Source: GCA-2737725 sp965229355 | GTDB lineage: Bacteria > Pseudomonadota > Alphaproteobacteria > Rhodospirillales > Rhodospirillaceae | Reading direction: 5' to 3' | Assembly (NCBI GenBank): GCA_965229355.1 | Contig: OZ245869.1 | Location: 1,984,001-2,048,000, forward strand | DNA length: 64,000 bases | Shown: positions 36,056-44,395 of the stretch, in pieces | How positions within the stretch are numbered: the stretch's first letter is position 1 | Layout of the letters: the number at the start of each line of letters is the position of its first letter | Notes under the pieces: model-generated | Told to the model about the DNA's origin: nothing | Database searches by the model: none | What the model saw: the letters and a program-made list of their open reading frames with translations, nothing else | Position numbers and translations under genes: made by a program

Positions 36056-36460
36056 ATGATCAAAGCTGTTCTGTTATTGGCAATGGTGGTGGCAACATCT
36101 ACTGCGCTTGCGCAAACACCAACTGCGGCAACCGTCACACCTGTAGCTAGTCACGAACTTCCCAATGTGCCGGGCAAGAAAGTCACCGCTGTGCGTGTGC
36201 AGTATCAACCCGGCGGGAAATCAGAATCGCATAAGCATGCGGGCAGCGTTCTGGCCATTGTGATCGACGGTGAAATTCGCTCGCAAAATTCCGCCACCGG
36301 CCCTGTGAAGGTCTACAAAACAGGCGAAAGCTTTTTCGAGCCGCCGGGGAGCACGCATTTGGTCAGTGAAAATGCCAGCGCCACAAAACCTGCGACATTG
36401 CTTGCTATTTTTATCGCTGACGATGGCGCTGAATTAACTGTTTACAACGCTCTGAAGTAA
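36056..36460 (+). CDS. Secreted cupin-domain protein
   Basis: 134 residues; the second of two adjacent ATG codons is preferred because AGGTGG is 7 bp upstream. Signal peptide (about 1-19, ending ALA) and a small cupin barrel: PGGKSESHKHAGSVLAIVIDGEI holds the His pair and Glu-like positions of motif 1, and PPGSTHLVSEN is motif 2. Probably metal-binding, periplasmic. Last in the EF-hand/sigma run, with a 25-bp gap. Confidence 0.8.
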   Translation: MIKAVLLLAMVVATSTALAQTPTAATVTPVASHELPNVPGKKVTAVRVQYQPGGKSESHKHAGSVLAIVIDGEIRSQNSATGPVKVYKTGESFFEPPGSTHLVSENASATKPATLLAIFIADDGAELTVYNALK

Positions 36461-36473
36461 TCCGCGTACGATT

Positions 36474-36486
36474 CACAATTATTGTG
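36474..36486. promoter_or_regulatory. 13-bp palindrome CACAAT-T-ATTGTG
   Basis: Perfect dyad located 13 bp after the cupin stop and about 78 bp before the small ORF at 36564. Could be an operator for that gene; short enough to be chance. Confidence 0.25.
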
Positions 36487-36563
36487 GTGCGAAGTGGTTC
36501 TAACTGAAGCTATGCAGTTGGAACTTTTTCCCAAGGTTTTCCGTTTGTCGACCTGAGTTGGCT

Positions 36564-36767
36564 ATGACAGACGAAGACAGCACACACAGACGAGCGACAG
36601 ACGAAGGCGCGAATGATAACGCGCCACCAGCTGATTATCTCGAAACAGCAGCCGAAGTGCGTGACTTGGCCCAGCGGACCAAAGATTCCACGACAAAGGC
36701 TGTGCTGTTGAAGATGGCGAGTGTCTGGGAAAAATTGGCCTCGCGCGGCAACGGCCAATCTCATTAA
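36564..36767 (+). CDS. Small conserved-looking hypothetical protein
   Basis: 67 residues from ATG 36564 (a TTG two codons earlier is possible). Acidic, hydrophilic N-terminus (TDEDSTHRRATDEGANDN) followed by one amphipathic helix, TAAEVRDLAQRTKDSTTKAV LLKMASVWEKLA, resembling short alphaproteobacterial helical proteins of unknown role. Reading frame and position between two real genes support it, but evidence is modest. Confidence 0.55.
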   Translation: MTDEDSTHRRATDEGANDNAPPADYLETAAEVRDLAQRTKDSTTKAVLLKMASVWEKLASRGNGQSH

Positions 36768-36776
36768 TCAGGCTTA

Positions 36777-38000
36777 TTATTCAAACCACTTTGCATCGGG
36801 CACCACAAAGTGCGTCGCCGGTTTTGCGTGTGGCAGCACCACAATGGCGTCATAGCTGAAGATGTATTGGCGTAAGTCTTCACTGAACCCAATGCGTTTC
36901 AGCACGCTGGGGCGTGCGCGTAAGGGCGCAGTTTTAAACACTGTGGCCTGATCAGCATATAAATGTGCGGCTAATCCCTTGGCAGCGGTTTCAAATTCTT
37001 CCATGCAAGGTTCGGTGGCGCCATGAAACGCGCGTTGTGCGCCGTCGGGCCCGCACAGAATGAGCACACTGAAGACATTTTTATTTTCGATCAGGGCTAA
37101 GTTCCGCACGAAGCCGCCAAAGGCTGGTACCATGGTGGTGGAGAGGCCTGCTTGCAGATGGTTCGACCCCATCTTCATTGCAATCTTAGGCGTGTTGCCT
37201 TTCTTGTCCTTGGCGGCATTCCAATGCTCCAGGAAGAGGCGCTTCATCAATTCTTCTCGTGGGGCGTTCTGGTCGTATCCCAAGGCATCGTAAATTTGCG
37301 CTGACAACGCGATCTCATCAATGAAGCTGATAGCCTCCGGCACTTTTGCGAATGCTGTTTTTAAATCTATGAACGTTTGAGCGGGCACTTTTTGCAACGA
37401 AAAGAACCGCATCCCTAAAGCAGTGCGCGCTTTTTCAACGGCTTCTTTCTGTGTTTGAGTTCGCGCGAACGTGCTCAAGCGTTCCATCAACACTGGGCCC
37501 GAGGTGATGAATTCTTGGTCTAAGCCCCACATATCGGCTTGCGGTCCATTTTGCAAAATAGCACGCGCGAACGCCGCTTCCTCGAGCATGTTCAGGAAGG
37601 CAAAGCTATTCGCCGCCCGCGCATCACTCATATAAATCTCAAAGGCGCTATCTTTTGCGCGCAACATGGCGTTCAGTTTCCATGGGGCGGTGGGCCCCAC
37701 TTCGGCTGCATACACCGTTGCATTTTGGACGCGCGCTAAAAGCGTTGCTGTATGTGCAATATCTGCCACGCCATGCATCTCGCCGATCAGCAGCAGATCA
37801 GCTTGTGCGGCTTTTTGGTTCAGCCATGCACCGCCGTCGCCCTCAAGTGCTGTGGCGGTCACTGTCAGCGGTATTACGCTCGCGGCGATGGCTCGTGTAA
37901 AGCGCTCTTGATCTTGCTGAGCTTGCGGGGAGGTTTGTGAAAACACAGGTGTGCTGAGCGCACATAAAATTGCGACAACGCGAAAAGTTTTCCCCATCAT
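36777..38000 (-). CDS. Secreted protein of the ChaN/EreA-like superfamily (uncertain)
   Basis: About 407 residues. The ATG at 38000 gives a clean signal peptide (MMGKTFRVVAILCALSTPVFSQ) behind GGGGGGAAG; an upstream ATG at 38048 would bury it. The segment ADLLLIGEMHGVADIAHTA resembles the GE-HG active region of the TraB/ChaN/erythromycin-esterase superfamily, and KIAMKMGSNHLQ is a second conserved-looking part. Enzymatic role unknown. Convergent with the small ORF at 36564. Confidence 0.6.
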   Translation of the reverse strand: MMGKTFRVVAILCALSTPVFSQTSPQAQQDQERFTRAIAASVIPLTVTATALEGDGGAWLNQKAAQADLLLIGEMHGVADIAHTATLLARVQNATVYAAEVGPTAPWKLNAMLRAKDSAFEIYMSDARAANSFAFLNMLEEAAFARAILQNGPQADMWGLDQEFITSGPVLMERLSTFARTQTQKEAVEKARTALGMRFFSLQKVPAQTFIDLKTAFAKVPEAISFIDEIALSAQIYDALGYDQNAPREELMKRLFLEHWNAAKDKKGNTPKIAMKMGSNHLQAGLSTTMVPAFGGFVRNLALIENKNVFSVLILCGPDGAQRAFHGATEPCMEEFETAAKGLAAHLYADQATVFKTAPLRARPSVLKRIGFSEDLRQYIFSYDAIVVLPHAKPATHFVVPDAKWFE

Positions 38001-38112
38001 GCGCTTCCCCCCAAACACTACGCGCATGATAATGCTGTGCGTCGTCATGGCGAGGTGATTCTGGGCCTGCGGCGAACGTCTATCTTACAAACAAATGCAT
38101 GCTCTCATAAAA

Positions 38113-38169
38113 GCAACTTTCTGGTTGCGTATTTTTTGGCTCGCGTTATATTGGCAACCATAAGGTTGC
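38113..38169 (+). promoter_or_regulatory. Promoter with two matching operators for the SRPBCC-ArsR pair
   Basis: GCAACTTTCTGGTTGC (38113-38128) and GCAACCATAAGGTTGC (38154-38169) share the pattern GCAACY-N4-GGTTGC and are 41 bp apart, about four helical turns. Between and over them lie a -35-like TTGCGT (38125-38130) and, after 16 bp, a -10-like TATATT (38147-38152). The arrangement fits repression by the ArsR-type protein encoded downstream (inference). Confidence 0.6.
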
Positions 38170-38187
38170 ATATATCAGGAGCGCGCC

Positions 38188-38658
38188 ATGAATGCCGATA
38201 CAACAAACACTGACCGCATTGAGAAAGTCATCGACCTGAAAGCGCCCATTGCCAAAGTGTGGCAGGCGCTGACGGACTACAAACAATTCGGTACATGGTT
38301 TCGTGTGAACCTGGATGGGCCGTTTGTGGTGGGGCAGGCCTCGACCGGGCACATGCCGTTTTCTATCTGCGGAAACGACAAAGTGAAGTGGAACGTGATG
38401 GTCACACGTATGGATGCGCCGAAACACTTTGCTTATACATGGCATCCATATGCGATTGACCCGACCGTGGATTATTCATCCGAGCCGCCGACGCTCGTGG
38501 AGTTCACGCTGGTTGAAATTGCGGGCGGTACGCGGCTGACGGTCGTTGAGTCCGGTTTTGATAAAATTCCGGCTGGCCGCCGCATCGAAGCCTTGCGCAT
38601 GAACAACAATGGCTGGTCGATCCAACTCGAGAACATCCAAAAACATGTGGAAGTTTAA
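38188..38658 (+). CDS. SRPBCC (AHSA1-like) domain protein
   Basis: 156 residues with START-like fold features: IEKVIDLKAPIAKVWQALTD at the N-terminus and LVEFTLVEIAGGTRLTVVESG near the end. The family binds hydrophobic ligands or acts as an Hsp90-activator-like domain. Very commonly paired with an ArsR-type regulator as here, where the stop and the next start overlap (TAATG). Preceded by the dyad operator region and AGGAG at 38178. Confidence 0.92.
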   Translation: MNADTTNTDRIEKVIDLKAPIAKVWQALTDYKQFGTWFRVNLDGPFVVGQASTGHMPFSICGNDKVKWNVMVTRMDAPKHFAYTWHPYAIDPTVDYSSEPPTLVEFTLVEIAGGTRLTVVESGFDKIPAGRRIEALRMNNNGWSIQLENIQKHVEV

Positions 38659-38996
38659 TGCCTAAAACCAAAGCGGCCTCAAAACCCTTCGATCCTGTGC
38701 CGGTGTTCGGTGCGCTCGCCGATCATACGCGACTATCTTTGCTCACAAGGCTCGGCGATGGGGCCGTGCATTCCATTGTCGCGTTGGCCGCCAATACCAA
38801 TCTGACACGCCAAGCCGTGACCAAGCACTTGCGTGTGTTGGAAGGGGCGGGGCTGGTGCAGTCAGAAAAAGTAGGCCGCGAAAGCCAATTCAGTTTGCGG
38901 CGTGATGCTTTGCGGCCGGTGGCGTCGTACCTGGATGCGATTTCCCTGCAATGGGATAACGCTCTGGCAAGGCTGCAAGACTTTGTTGAAAACTGA
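38658..38996 (+). CDS. ArsR-type winged-helix transcriptional regulator
   Basis: 112 residues. The winged helix includes VFGALADHTRLSLLTRL and the recognition helix LTRQAVTKHLRVLEGAGLV, followed by the wing VGRESQFSLRRDAL. No CxC metal-binding motif, so it is not an arsenic or zinc sensor of the classical sort; SRPBCC-linked members of this family probably sense something else. Likely autoregulates through the dyads at 38113 and 38154. A bidirectional terminator follows. Confidence 0.93.
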   Translation: MPKTKAASKPFDPVPVFGALADHTRLSLLTRLGDGAVHSIVALAANTNLTRQAVTKHLRVLEGAGLVQSEKVGRESQFSLRRDALRPVASYLDAISLQWDNALARLQDFVEN

Positions 38997-39002
38997 ATAC
39001 AA

Positions 39003-39034
39003 AAAAGGCCGTCCTTATGATGGGGCGGCCTTTT
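39003..39034. terminator. Bidirectional intrinsic terminator
   Basis: AAAAGGCCGTCC pairs with GGGCGGCCTTTT across an 8-nt loop (12-bp stem with one G-T pair), with an A-run before it and T-run after it. It serves the convergent arsR and hydrolase genes. Confidence 0.85.
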
Positions 39035-39060
39035 GGTTTATTGCGGGCTTATTTTTTGCT

Positions 39061-39993
39061 TCATTTTTTATCGAGGAAATTCCGAACTGCACCAACGGTG
39101 GCTTGCGGTTGTTCTTCCATCAGCCAATGGCCTGCGTCTGCAATCACCACTTCCGTGACGTTTGTGGCGGCGTTGCGCATTACCAAGGCTTCGGTTGCGC
39201 CGAACGATTTTTCACCGCCAATGGCCAGCACCGGCATCATCAGCTTTTTATCCAGGCCCGCTAAGTTGTCGACGGCATCTTGGCGGAACGCAGAGAACTG
39301 CGCGAAGGCGGAATGCATCGCACCCGGCTGCGCGTACAGCTTGGCGTAGTGATTGCGGGTCGCCTCATCGATCTTGGACGGCGTGCCTGCAAAATCATTC
39401 CAGAAACGGTCCAGATAAATACGCTCGCGGCCGAAGACCAAGCGTTCCATATCGGGCCCCTTCACATCGAAATGCCACAGGCGCGGATCGCGCACGATGT
39501 CGTTCCATGGCGGAATGCCAGGCGGTGGCGCATCCATGACTGTCAGCGATTTGGTCTTGTCGGGGTAACGCACCGCATACGCATACGCCACCATTGTGCC
39601 GATATCGTGGCCCACAACGTCGGCTTTATCGACTTTTAAGGCATCCAAAACGCCCCGAATGTCAGCTGCTTGGTTGCGTTTTTCGTAGCCTACCTCGGGG
39701 TGACCCGATAAGCCCATGCCGCGTAAGTCGGGAACAATCACTTTATGGTCGCGCGCCAGGTTTTCAGCCAGCGGTGTCCACATGTCGCCGGTGTCGCCAA
39801 AGCCATGGATCAGCACCACGGCATTGGAGCCCTTACCCCCAACCCGCACGTACAGGGTGGTGCCGTTGGTCTCGATGGTCTGGGCTTTAAAGCCCTGCGG
39901 CAGCGCGCCAGTATCGGCCAGCGCTGAAGTTGAGGTCAGAAAACTTGAAACGAGAAGGGCTGTCATAACCCCGAAACATTTAAGCATGGCCAT
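39061..39993 (-). CDS. Secreted alpha/beta hydrolase (epoxide hydrolase / dehalogenase-like)
   Basis: 310 residues with a signal peptide (about 1-27, ending ALA). Fold markers: VVLIHGFGDTGDMWTPL, PDLRGMGLSGHPE, and the nucleophile elbow VVGHDIGTMVAYAYA, where the nucleophile is Asp rather than Ser, as in epoxide hydrolases and haloalkane/haloacetate dehalogenases. The C-terminal histidine is in IADAGHWLMEEQP. Exact substrate unknown. It faces arsR across a shared terminator. Confidence 0.88.
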   Translation of the reverse strand: MAMLKCFGVMTALLVSSFLTSTSALADTGALPQGFKAQTIETNGTTLYVRVGGKGSNAVVLIHGFGDTGDMWTPLAENLARDHKVIVPDLRGMGLSGHPEVGYEKRNQAADIRGVLDALKVDKADVVGHDIGTMVAYAYAVRYPDKTKSLTVMDAPPPGIPPWNDIVRDPRLWHFDVKGPDMERLVFGRERIYLDRFWNDFAGTPSKIDEATRNHYAKLYAQPGAMHSAFAQFSAFRQDAVDNLAGLDKKLMMPVLAIGGEKSFGATEALVMRNAATNVTEVVIADAGHWLMEEQPQATVGAVRNFLDKK

Positions 39994-40305
39994 CTCCTGA
40001 TAAGTGCGTTCTGAAGTGGGCGGCGGCAGGAATGGATCATGCGGTGCTTTGTATGAACTTTATTGTCCTGCATTGCTCTTAATTAATACCAGTGCAGGTA
40101 CAGATGTTTATAACAGCGCTTGCGTAACTTCAGGACCACTCGTAGCGTTGACGTGGGGGTGGCGTTAAGAATGGATGCTGGTGATGTGGCTGCGGCGATG
40201 GGCTGTGAAGTGTGTGGAGAACCAATTCTGTTTTTTCTCAGCACAATTCATGCAATCCCCCGAAAATCCCTGTAACCGTCCTGCAAAAACAGGGCAGTAA
40301 ACACT
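39994..40305. promoter_or_regulatory. Divergent promoter region between the hydrolase and the Kef-type antiporter
   Basis: 312 bp without a credible gene; one 34-codon frame at 40171-40275 is probably chance. Contains CCTGCA (40067-40072) with its complement TGCAGG (40093-40098), and the 12-mer TAACAGCGCTTG (40111-40122), which recurs upstream of the gene at 42174. Confidence 0.4.
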
Positions 40306-42057
40306 GTGGGCGAACACACATCCTTCAGCCATCTTCGCGAATTAATTGTATTCCTGGCTGCCGCAAGCCTCGTTATTCCGCTCTTCCACCGGCTGAAGCT
40401 CAGCCCTGTGGTCGGCTATCTTGTGCTTGGCTTTTGCATCGGGCCGTTTGGGCTGGGCTTAATTGCAAAAGACGTTCCGCAACTCAAAACACTTGTCATT
40501 CGTGACATCGACGGTGTGCGCACCCTCGCTGAGTTTGGGATTGTTTTTCTACTTTTCAAAATTGGCCTAGAGCTTTCAATCAAGCGCATGTGGTCATTGC
40601 GGCGCTTGGTGCTGGGCTTGGGTGGCGTGCAGTTTGTTGTCACAGCTGCCTTGATTGCGGGTGTGGCGCTGCTCTATGGCAATAAGCCAGCAGCAGCGAT
40701 ACTGCTAGGTGGTGCGTTGGCGATGTCGTCCACCGCTATCGTCATGCAGTTGCTGTACGAAAACAAACGCACGAACTCGGTCATGGGCCGTTCGTGCTTC
40801 TCCATTCTCATTATGCAAGACATGGCTGTGGTGCCGCTGCTCGCGATGCTCAGTGTCTTTGCAATGCCAGGCGAACTCAGTTTTACCAGCGGCATGGCGA
40901 TCGCCGTCGGCAAAGCATTGGCAGCGGTAATCATTATCGTTGTGTTAGGTCGTTTGGTGTTGCGCCCGGTGTTTCGGTATGTGGGGGCGACGCAAAGCCC
41001 TGAACTGTTGATGGCGGCGACCATCCTCACGGCGATTGGTGCGGCACTTGTTACATCGGCTGTTGGTTTGTCGATGGCATTGGGCGCGTTCTTAGGCGGT
41101 CTACTGTTGGCCGAAACCGAATTTCAGCATCAAATCGAAATGGATATCGAACCCTTCAAAGGTTTGCTGCTCGGCCTGTTCTTCTTGTCTGTCGGTATGA
41201 GCATCGACGTCCGGCTGCTCAGTGCCGCTCCGATTTTGATTTTGTTGTCTGTCTTGGGGTTGTTCTTCCTGAAGGTCATCGTGCTAGTCCCTGCCGCGCG
41301 ATTCTTTGGTCTGACATGGCCAGCAGCTATTGAAGCTGGCTTGTTGATGGGTGGCGCGGGCGAGTTTGGCCTGGTGGTCATTGATATCGCCCTGAATAAG
41401 AAAATGCTGCCGGGCCAAAGCGGGCACTTCATGCTGTTGGTGGCAAGCTTGTCGATGATCGCCACACCCTTCGTGGCCCAACTCGGTCGATTAATTGCGC
41501 ATTGGATCGAGAAGAAAACCAACGATGCCGCAGGCGATTTAAAAGCGCGGCTGGGCGAGATGCGAGGTCACGTCATTATTGCTGGGTTCGGTCGCGTCGG
41601 TGAAACCGTGGGTCGTTTACTGGAAGCGGAAAGCATTCCGTATGTGGCCTTCGACAGTAATGTTGAAGTTTTGGCGCGCCATCGTAAGCAAGGCCGTATG
41701 ATTTATTCGGGCGATGCATCACGTCGCGATTTATTGCAACGTGCGCGTGCTGATGAAGCGCTGGCAATTGTTGTCACTCTTGATGACACAGCGGTTTCAT
41801 CGCGGTTGGTCGAAACAGTGCGTGCAAACTGGCCGGACAAACCCATTCACGTCCGGGCGCGTGATGTGGCGAACGCGACGGAGCTTCTGCGCAAAGGGGC
41901 TTCGCACGTCGTTCCAGAAACTGTTGAGGCCAGCTTGCAATTAGCAGGCAGTGTGCTTGCGAAACTGGGTATTCCGGATGCTACGGTTGACGCGCGTCTT
42001 GATCGCGAACGTGAACGCATTTCGGTGCGTATGGAACCTGCATCGCCCGTCAACTGA
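40306..42057 (+). CDS. Kef-type CPA2 cation:proton antiporter with RCK domain
   Basis: 583 residues, GTG start. About 390 residues of membrane helices, including VGYLVLGFCIGPFGLGL and LLFKIGLELSIKRMW, then an RCK_N domain from about 423 (HVIIAGFGRVGETVGRLLEAE) and YSGDASRRDLLQRA. Likely a K+ efflux system gated by a nucleotide-binding domain. It is a distant paralog of the gene at 30759. The next gene lies on the same strand 116 bp away. Confidence 0.92.
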   Translation: MGEHTSFSHLRELIVFLAAASLVIPLFHRLKLSPVVGYLVLGFCIGPFGLGLIAKDVPQLKTLVIRDIDGVRTLAEFGIVFLLFKIGLELSIKRMWSLRRLVLGLGGVQFVVTAALIAGVALLYGNKPAAAILLGGALAMSSTAIVMQLLYENKRTNSVMGRSCFSILIMQDMAVVPLLAMLSVFAMPGELSFTSGMAIAVGKALAAVIIIVVLGRLVLRPVFRYVGATQSPELLMAATILTAIGAALVTSAVGLSMALGAFLGGLLLAETEFQHQIEMDIEPFKGLLLGLFFLSVGMSIDVRLLSAAPILILLSVLGLFFLKVIVLVPAARFFGLTWPAAIEAGLLMGGAGEFGLVVIDIALNKKMLPGQSGHFMLLVASLSMIATPFVAQLGRLIAHWIEKKTNDAAGDLKARLGEMRGHVIIAGFGRVGETVGRLLEAESIPYVAFDSNVEVLARHRKQGRMIYSGDASRRDLLQRARADEALAIVVTLDDTAVSSRLVETVRANWPDKPIHVRARDVANATELLRKGASHVVPETVEASLQLAGSVLAKLGIPDATVDARLDRERERISVRMEPASPVN

Positions 42058-42173
42058 GGCGCGTTTTCCGTCGTGCGTTATAAAATTGTAACAGCGCTTG
42101 TCGGAATAATAGCCAGCGCTTACTCTTGCGCTCATCATTTCAAAAGATCGGACCTTTCAAAGGGAGAAGCGCA

Positions 42174-42626
42174 ATGACGTTTAACAAATTAGCATTACCG
42201 TTGGTATTGGTGCTGGGTGTTGCCAGCGGCGCGTTGGCCCAAGATAAGCCGGCGGGGGCTGCATCAGCCGCGGGCGCAAAGGTCTATTTCATTTCGCCCA
42301 AAGACGGTGAAACGGTTACGGGCCCGGTTGCGGTGAAGTTTGGTTTAAAGGGCATGGGCATTGCCCCGGCAGGCGTTGAGTTTGAAAACACAGGTCACCA
42401 TCACGTGCTGGTGGATCGTGATGCGGTCGACGCAAATTCGCCACTGATGAAAGAGTACATGCCGACTGATAAGCCTGACATTCTGCATTTCGGAAAAGGC
42501 CAATCGGAAACGGAAATCAAACTGGCGCCAGGTAAACACACATTGCAAATGGTGCTTGGCGATACGGACCATCATCCGCACAACCCGCCCGTCTTCTCGG
42601 AACGTATTACGATTATGGTGAAGTAG
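42174..42626 (+). CDS. Secreted DUF4399-family protein
   Basis: 150 residues from ATG 42174, chosen for AAAGGGAGAAG upstream. Signal peptide (about 1-21, ending ALA). The mature part follows the DUF4399 pattern: AKVYFISPKDGETVTGPVAVKFGLKG (split motif), ENTGHHHVLVD and VLGDTDHHPHNPP, with clustered histidines that might bind metal. Role unknown. Convergent with the next gene at 4 bp. Confidence 0.88.
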   Translation: MTFNKLALPLVLVLGVASGALAQDKPAGAASAAGAKVYFISPKDGETVTGPVAVKFGLKGMGIAPAGVEFENTGHHHVLVDRDAVDANSPLMKEYMPTDKPDILHFGKGQSETEIKLAPGKHTLQMVLGDTDHHPHNPPVFSERITIMVK

Positions 42627-42629
42627 GCC

Positions 42630-44237
42630 TTAGGTTTTCTTAAGCCACGCTTTTAAATCTTCGGCGACTTGGGAAATGACATTGTCCCAGTCGCCGAATT
42701 TTTTTTGCCGATATAATTTCACGGATGGGTACCACGGGCTATCAGCGCGGTCGCTAAACCAATACCACGGCTGAAAGTGCCCATAAGGCAGCAGCACCCA
42801 AGTTGGAACGCCCAGTGCCCCCGCTAAATGAGCAGTCGTATTGCTGACGGTGATCACCAGATCGCAAGCTGATATCAGGGCTGCAACACCATCAATATCT
42901 TTAATCAAATCAAGATCACTAAGTTTGGCCAAGGCCGCGCTGAATTCACGCTCGACAATTGCTGTCTCAGTACGGATATCGCCGTATTGAAGGGGGATAA
43001 ATTCAGTGCCGGTTTTTTTTAAGATCGGCGCCCAATCTTCCAAACTTGTTGTTTTGCCAGCAACAAGTTGGGGGTTGTAGCTACCCCAGGAAATACCAAT
43101 CAGTTTCTGACCTTTGTCGTTGGGCTGAAACCGCGCACGAAATTCTGCGGTGCGCTCAGAATCAGCCTTTAAGTAACCACCGCGTTGCGGAAATTGATCA
43201 AGCGAAGGTCGCGTATACGCAAGTATGCTTTCTGCAGGAAGCTGATACGCAATATCTGCATCTGCGATTTCCTTCGCCGGTGGATCGCGGCGCGGGATGA
43301 TTTTAGCCGTCGGAAATGAGCGGGTGAATAATGGCACCAATCGTTTGTCGCATTCTAATACAACGCGTTCACCGCGATGTAGCAGGTCATCTACCAGTCC
43401 GGTGGTGCGAATCTCATCGCCCACGCCCTGTTCTCCCCAGACCAGTAATGACTTTCCATTCAAGGGCTCGCCCTGCCAGAAGGGCAGCGTGAACGGTCGC
43501 ATTAAGGTTGAGAGTTTGGTTTTTGTTGTACGCCAGCGCCAATCAAACTCGCTTAAGCCTGCAGCCAAGTTTCCTTGACGCAAATGCATGACCGATCGAT
43601 TAAAATGAGACCCTGCGAAATCCGGATTGATGGTAAGCGCGCGCTCAAACCAGCTTAACGCCTCTGTCGTGCGGCCTTCATTCTGCGAAATCAAACCCAA
43701 GTTGTCATAAGCGCCAATCAGGTCTGCGTTCAATGCAATCGCACGTTCAAGGTGAATGCGCGCGGTGGAAAATTGCCCTTGTAGAAGTAAAGACTCGCCA
43801 AGCACTGCGTGTGTGGTGGCGTGTGTTTCATCGATTTCAAGAACGCGTTTGAAGTGTGCAGCAGCCTCTTCAAACTTGAAACGCTTTTGTAGTAGTAAGC
43901 CCAATTGAAAATGCGCTTCGATAGAGCGGGCATTAAGTTTTAGGGCGGCTTGAAAGCAGGCTTCAGCGTCGTCGCGGTTTCCTAACTCGGCATGAGCCAG
44001 CCCCATGTTGAGATGAACTGGGATGATCGCAGGATTTAATTTCAAAATTTTCTTGAAGGCGATGATCGCCCGTTCTGGTTTCCCGCCGCGCAGTTGCGCT
44101 AAGCCTAAAATATTCAGTGTATCGGTATGGTTTGACGTAACATTTAAAATTCTCTTGCACGCCGTTTCGGCTTCCTCAAATCGCCCGGCCCGAAGGTGGG
44201 CGAGTGCATCGGCATATGTTTTTGCAGGATCAAGCAT
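42630..44237 (-). CDS. TPR repeat glycosyltransferase-like protein
   Basis: About 535 residues from ATG 44237. The first 270 residues carry about seven TPR units (AIIAFKKILKLNPAIIPVHL, HFKRVLEIDETHATTH). The C-terminal half (LVWGEQGVGDEIRTTGL, VISACDLVITVSNTTAHLAGALGVPTWVLLPYG) resembles the GT9/O-linked TPR glycosyltransferase fold, with the SNTTAHLAG nucleotide-sugar site. A longer TTG start at 44354 would run across a 26-bp perfect palindrome, so the shorter start is preferred. Could glycosylate a surface protein (inference). Confidence 0.82.
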   Translation of the reverse strand: MLDPAKTYADALAHLRAGRFEEAETACKRILNVTSNHTDTLNILGLAQLRGGKPERAIIAFKKILKLNPAIIPVHLNMGLAHAELGNRDDAEACFQAALKLNARSIEAHFQLGLLLQKRFKFEEAAAHFKRVLEIDETHATTHAVLGESLLLQGQFSTARIHLERAIALNADLIGAYDNLGLISQNEGRTTEALSWFERALTINPDFAGSHFNRSVMHLRQGNLAAGLSEFDWRWRTTKTKLSTLMRPFTLPFWQGEPLNGKSLLVWGEQGVGDEIRTTGLVDDLLHRGERVVLECDKRLVPLFTRSFPTAKIIPRRDPPAKEIADADIAYQLPAESILAYTRPSLDQFPQRGGYLKADSERTAEFRARFQPNDKGQKLIGISWGSYNPQLVAGKTTSLEDWAPILKKTGTEFIPLQYGDIRTETAIVEREFSAALAKLSDLDLIKDIDGVAALISACDLVITVSNTTAHLAGALGVPTWVLLPYGHFQPWYWFSDRADSPWYPSVKLYRQKKFGDWDNVISQVAEDLKAWLKKT

Positions 44238-44290
44238 GGGTTGTGCGAAGGCCTCGTCTACAGCGAACTTTATATATCTTATTTGCGCAC

Positions 44291-44316
44291 TCGCTGCGTG
44301 ATTAATCACGCAGCGA
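44291..44316. promoter_or_regulatory. 26-bp perfect palindrome between divergent genes
   Basis: Half-site TCGCTGCGTGATT is followed immediately by its exact reverse complement, with no spacer. It lies 54 bp from the TPR-transferase start and 80 bp from the flavoprotein start, the expected place for an operator of one or both. Confidence 0.6.
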
Positions 44317-44395
44317 CTATACCCTGGAATGTCCGTCTCAGCACTTAAGCTCAACTCTATAAAAGCGGGCGTACTGTTTTAAGGAGTGTCGCGCC

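Noticed and set aside
40171..40275. 34-codon frame with a CEVC motif in the hydrolase-antiporter gap
   Set aside because: No ribosome binding site, very short, no family resemblance; more likely chance in a promoter region.
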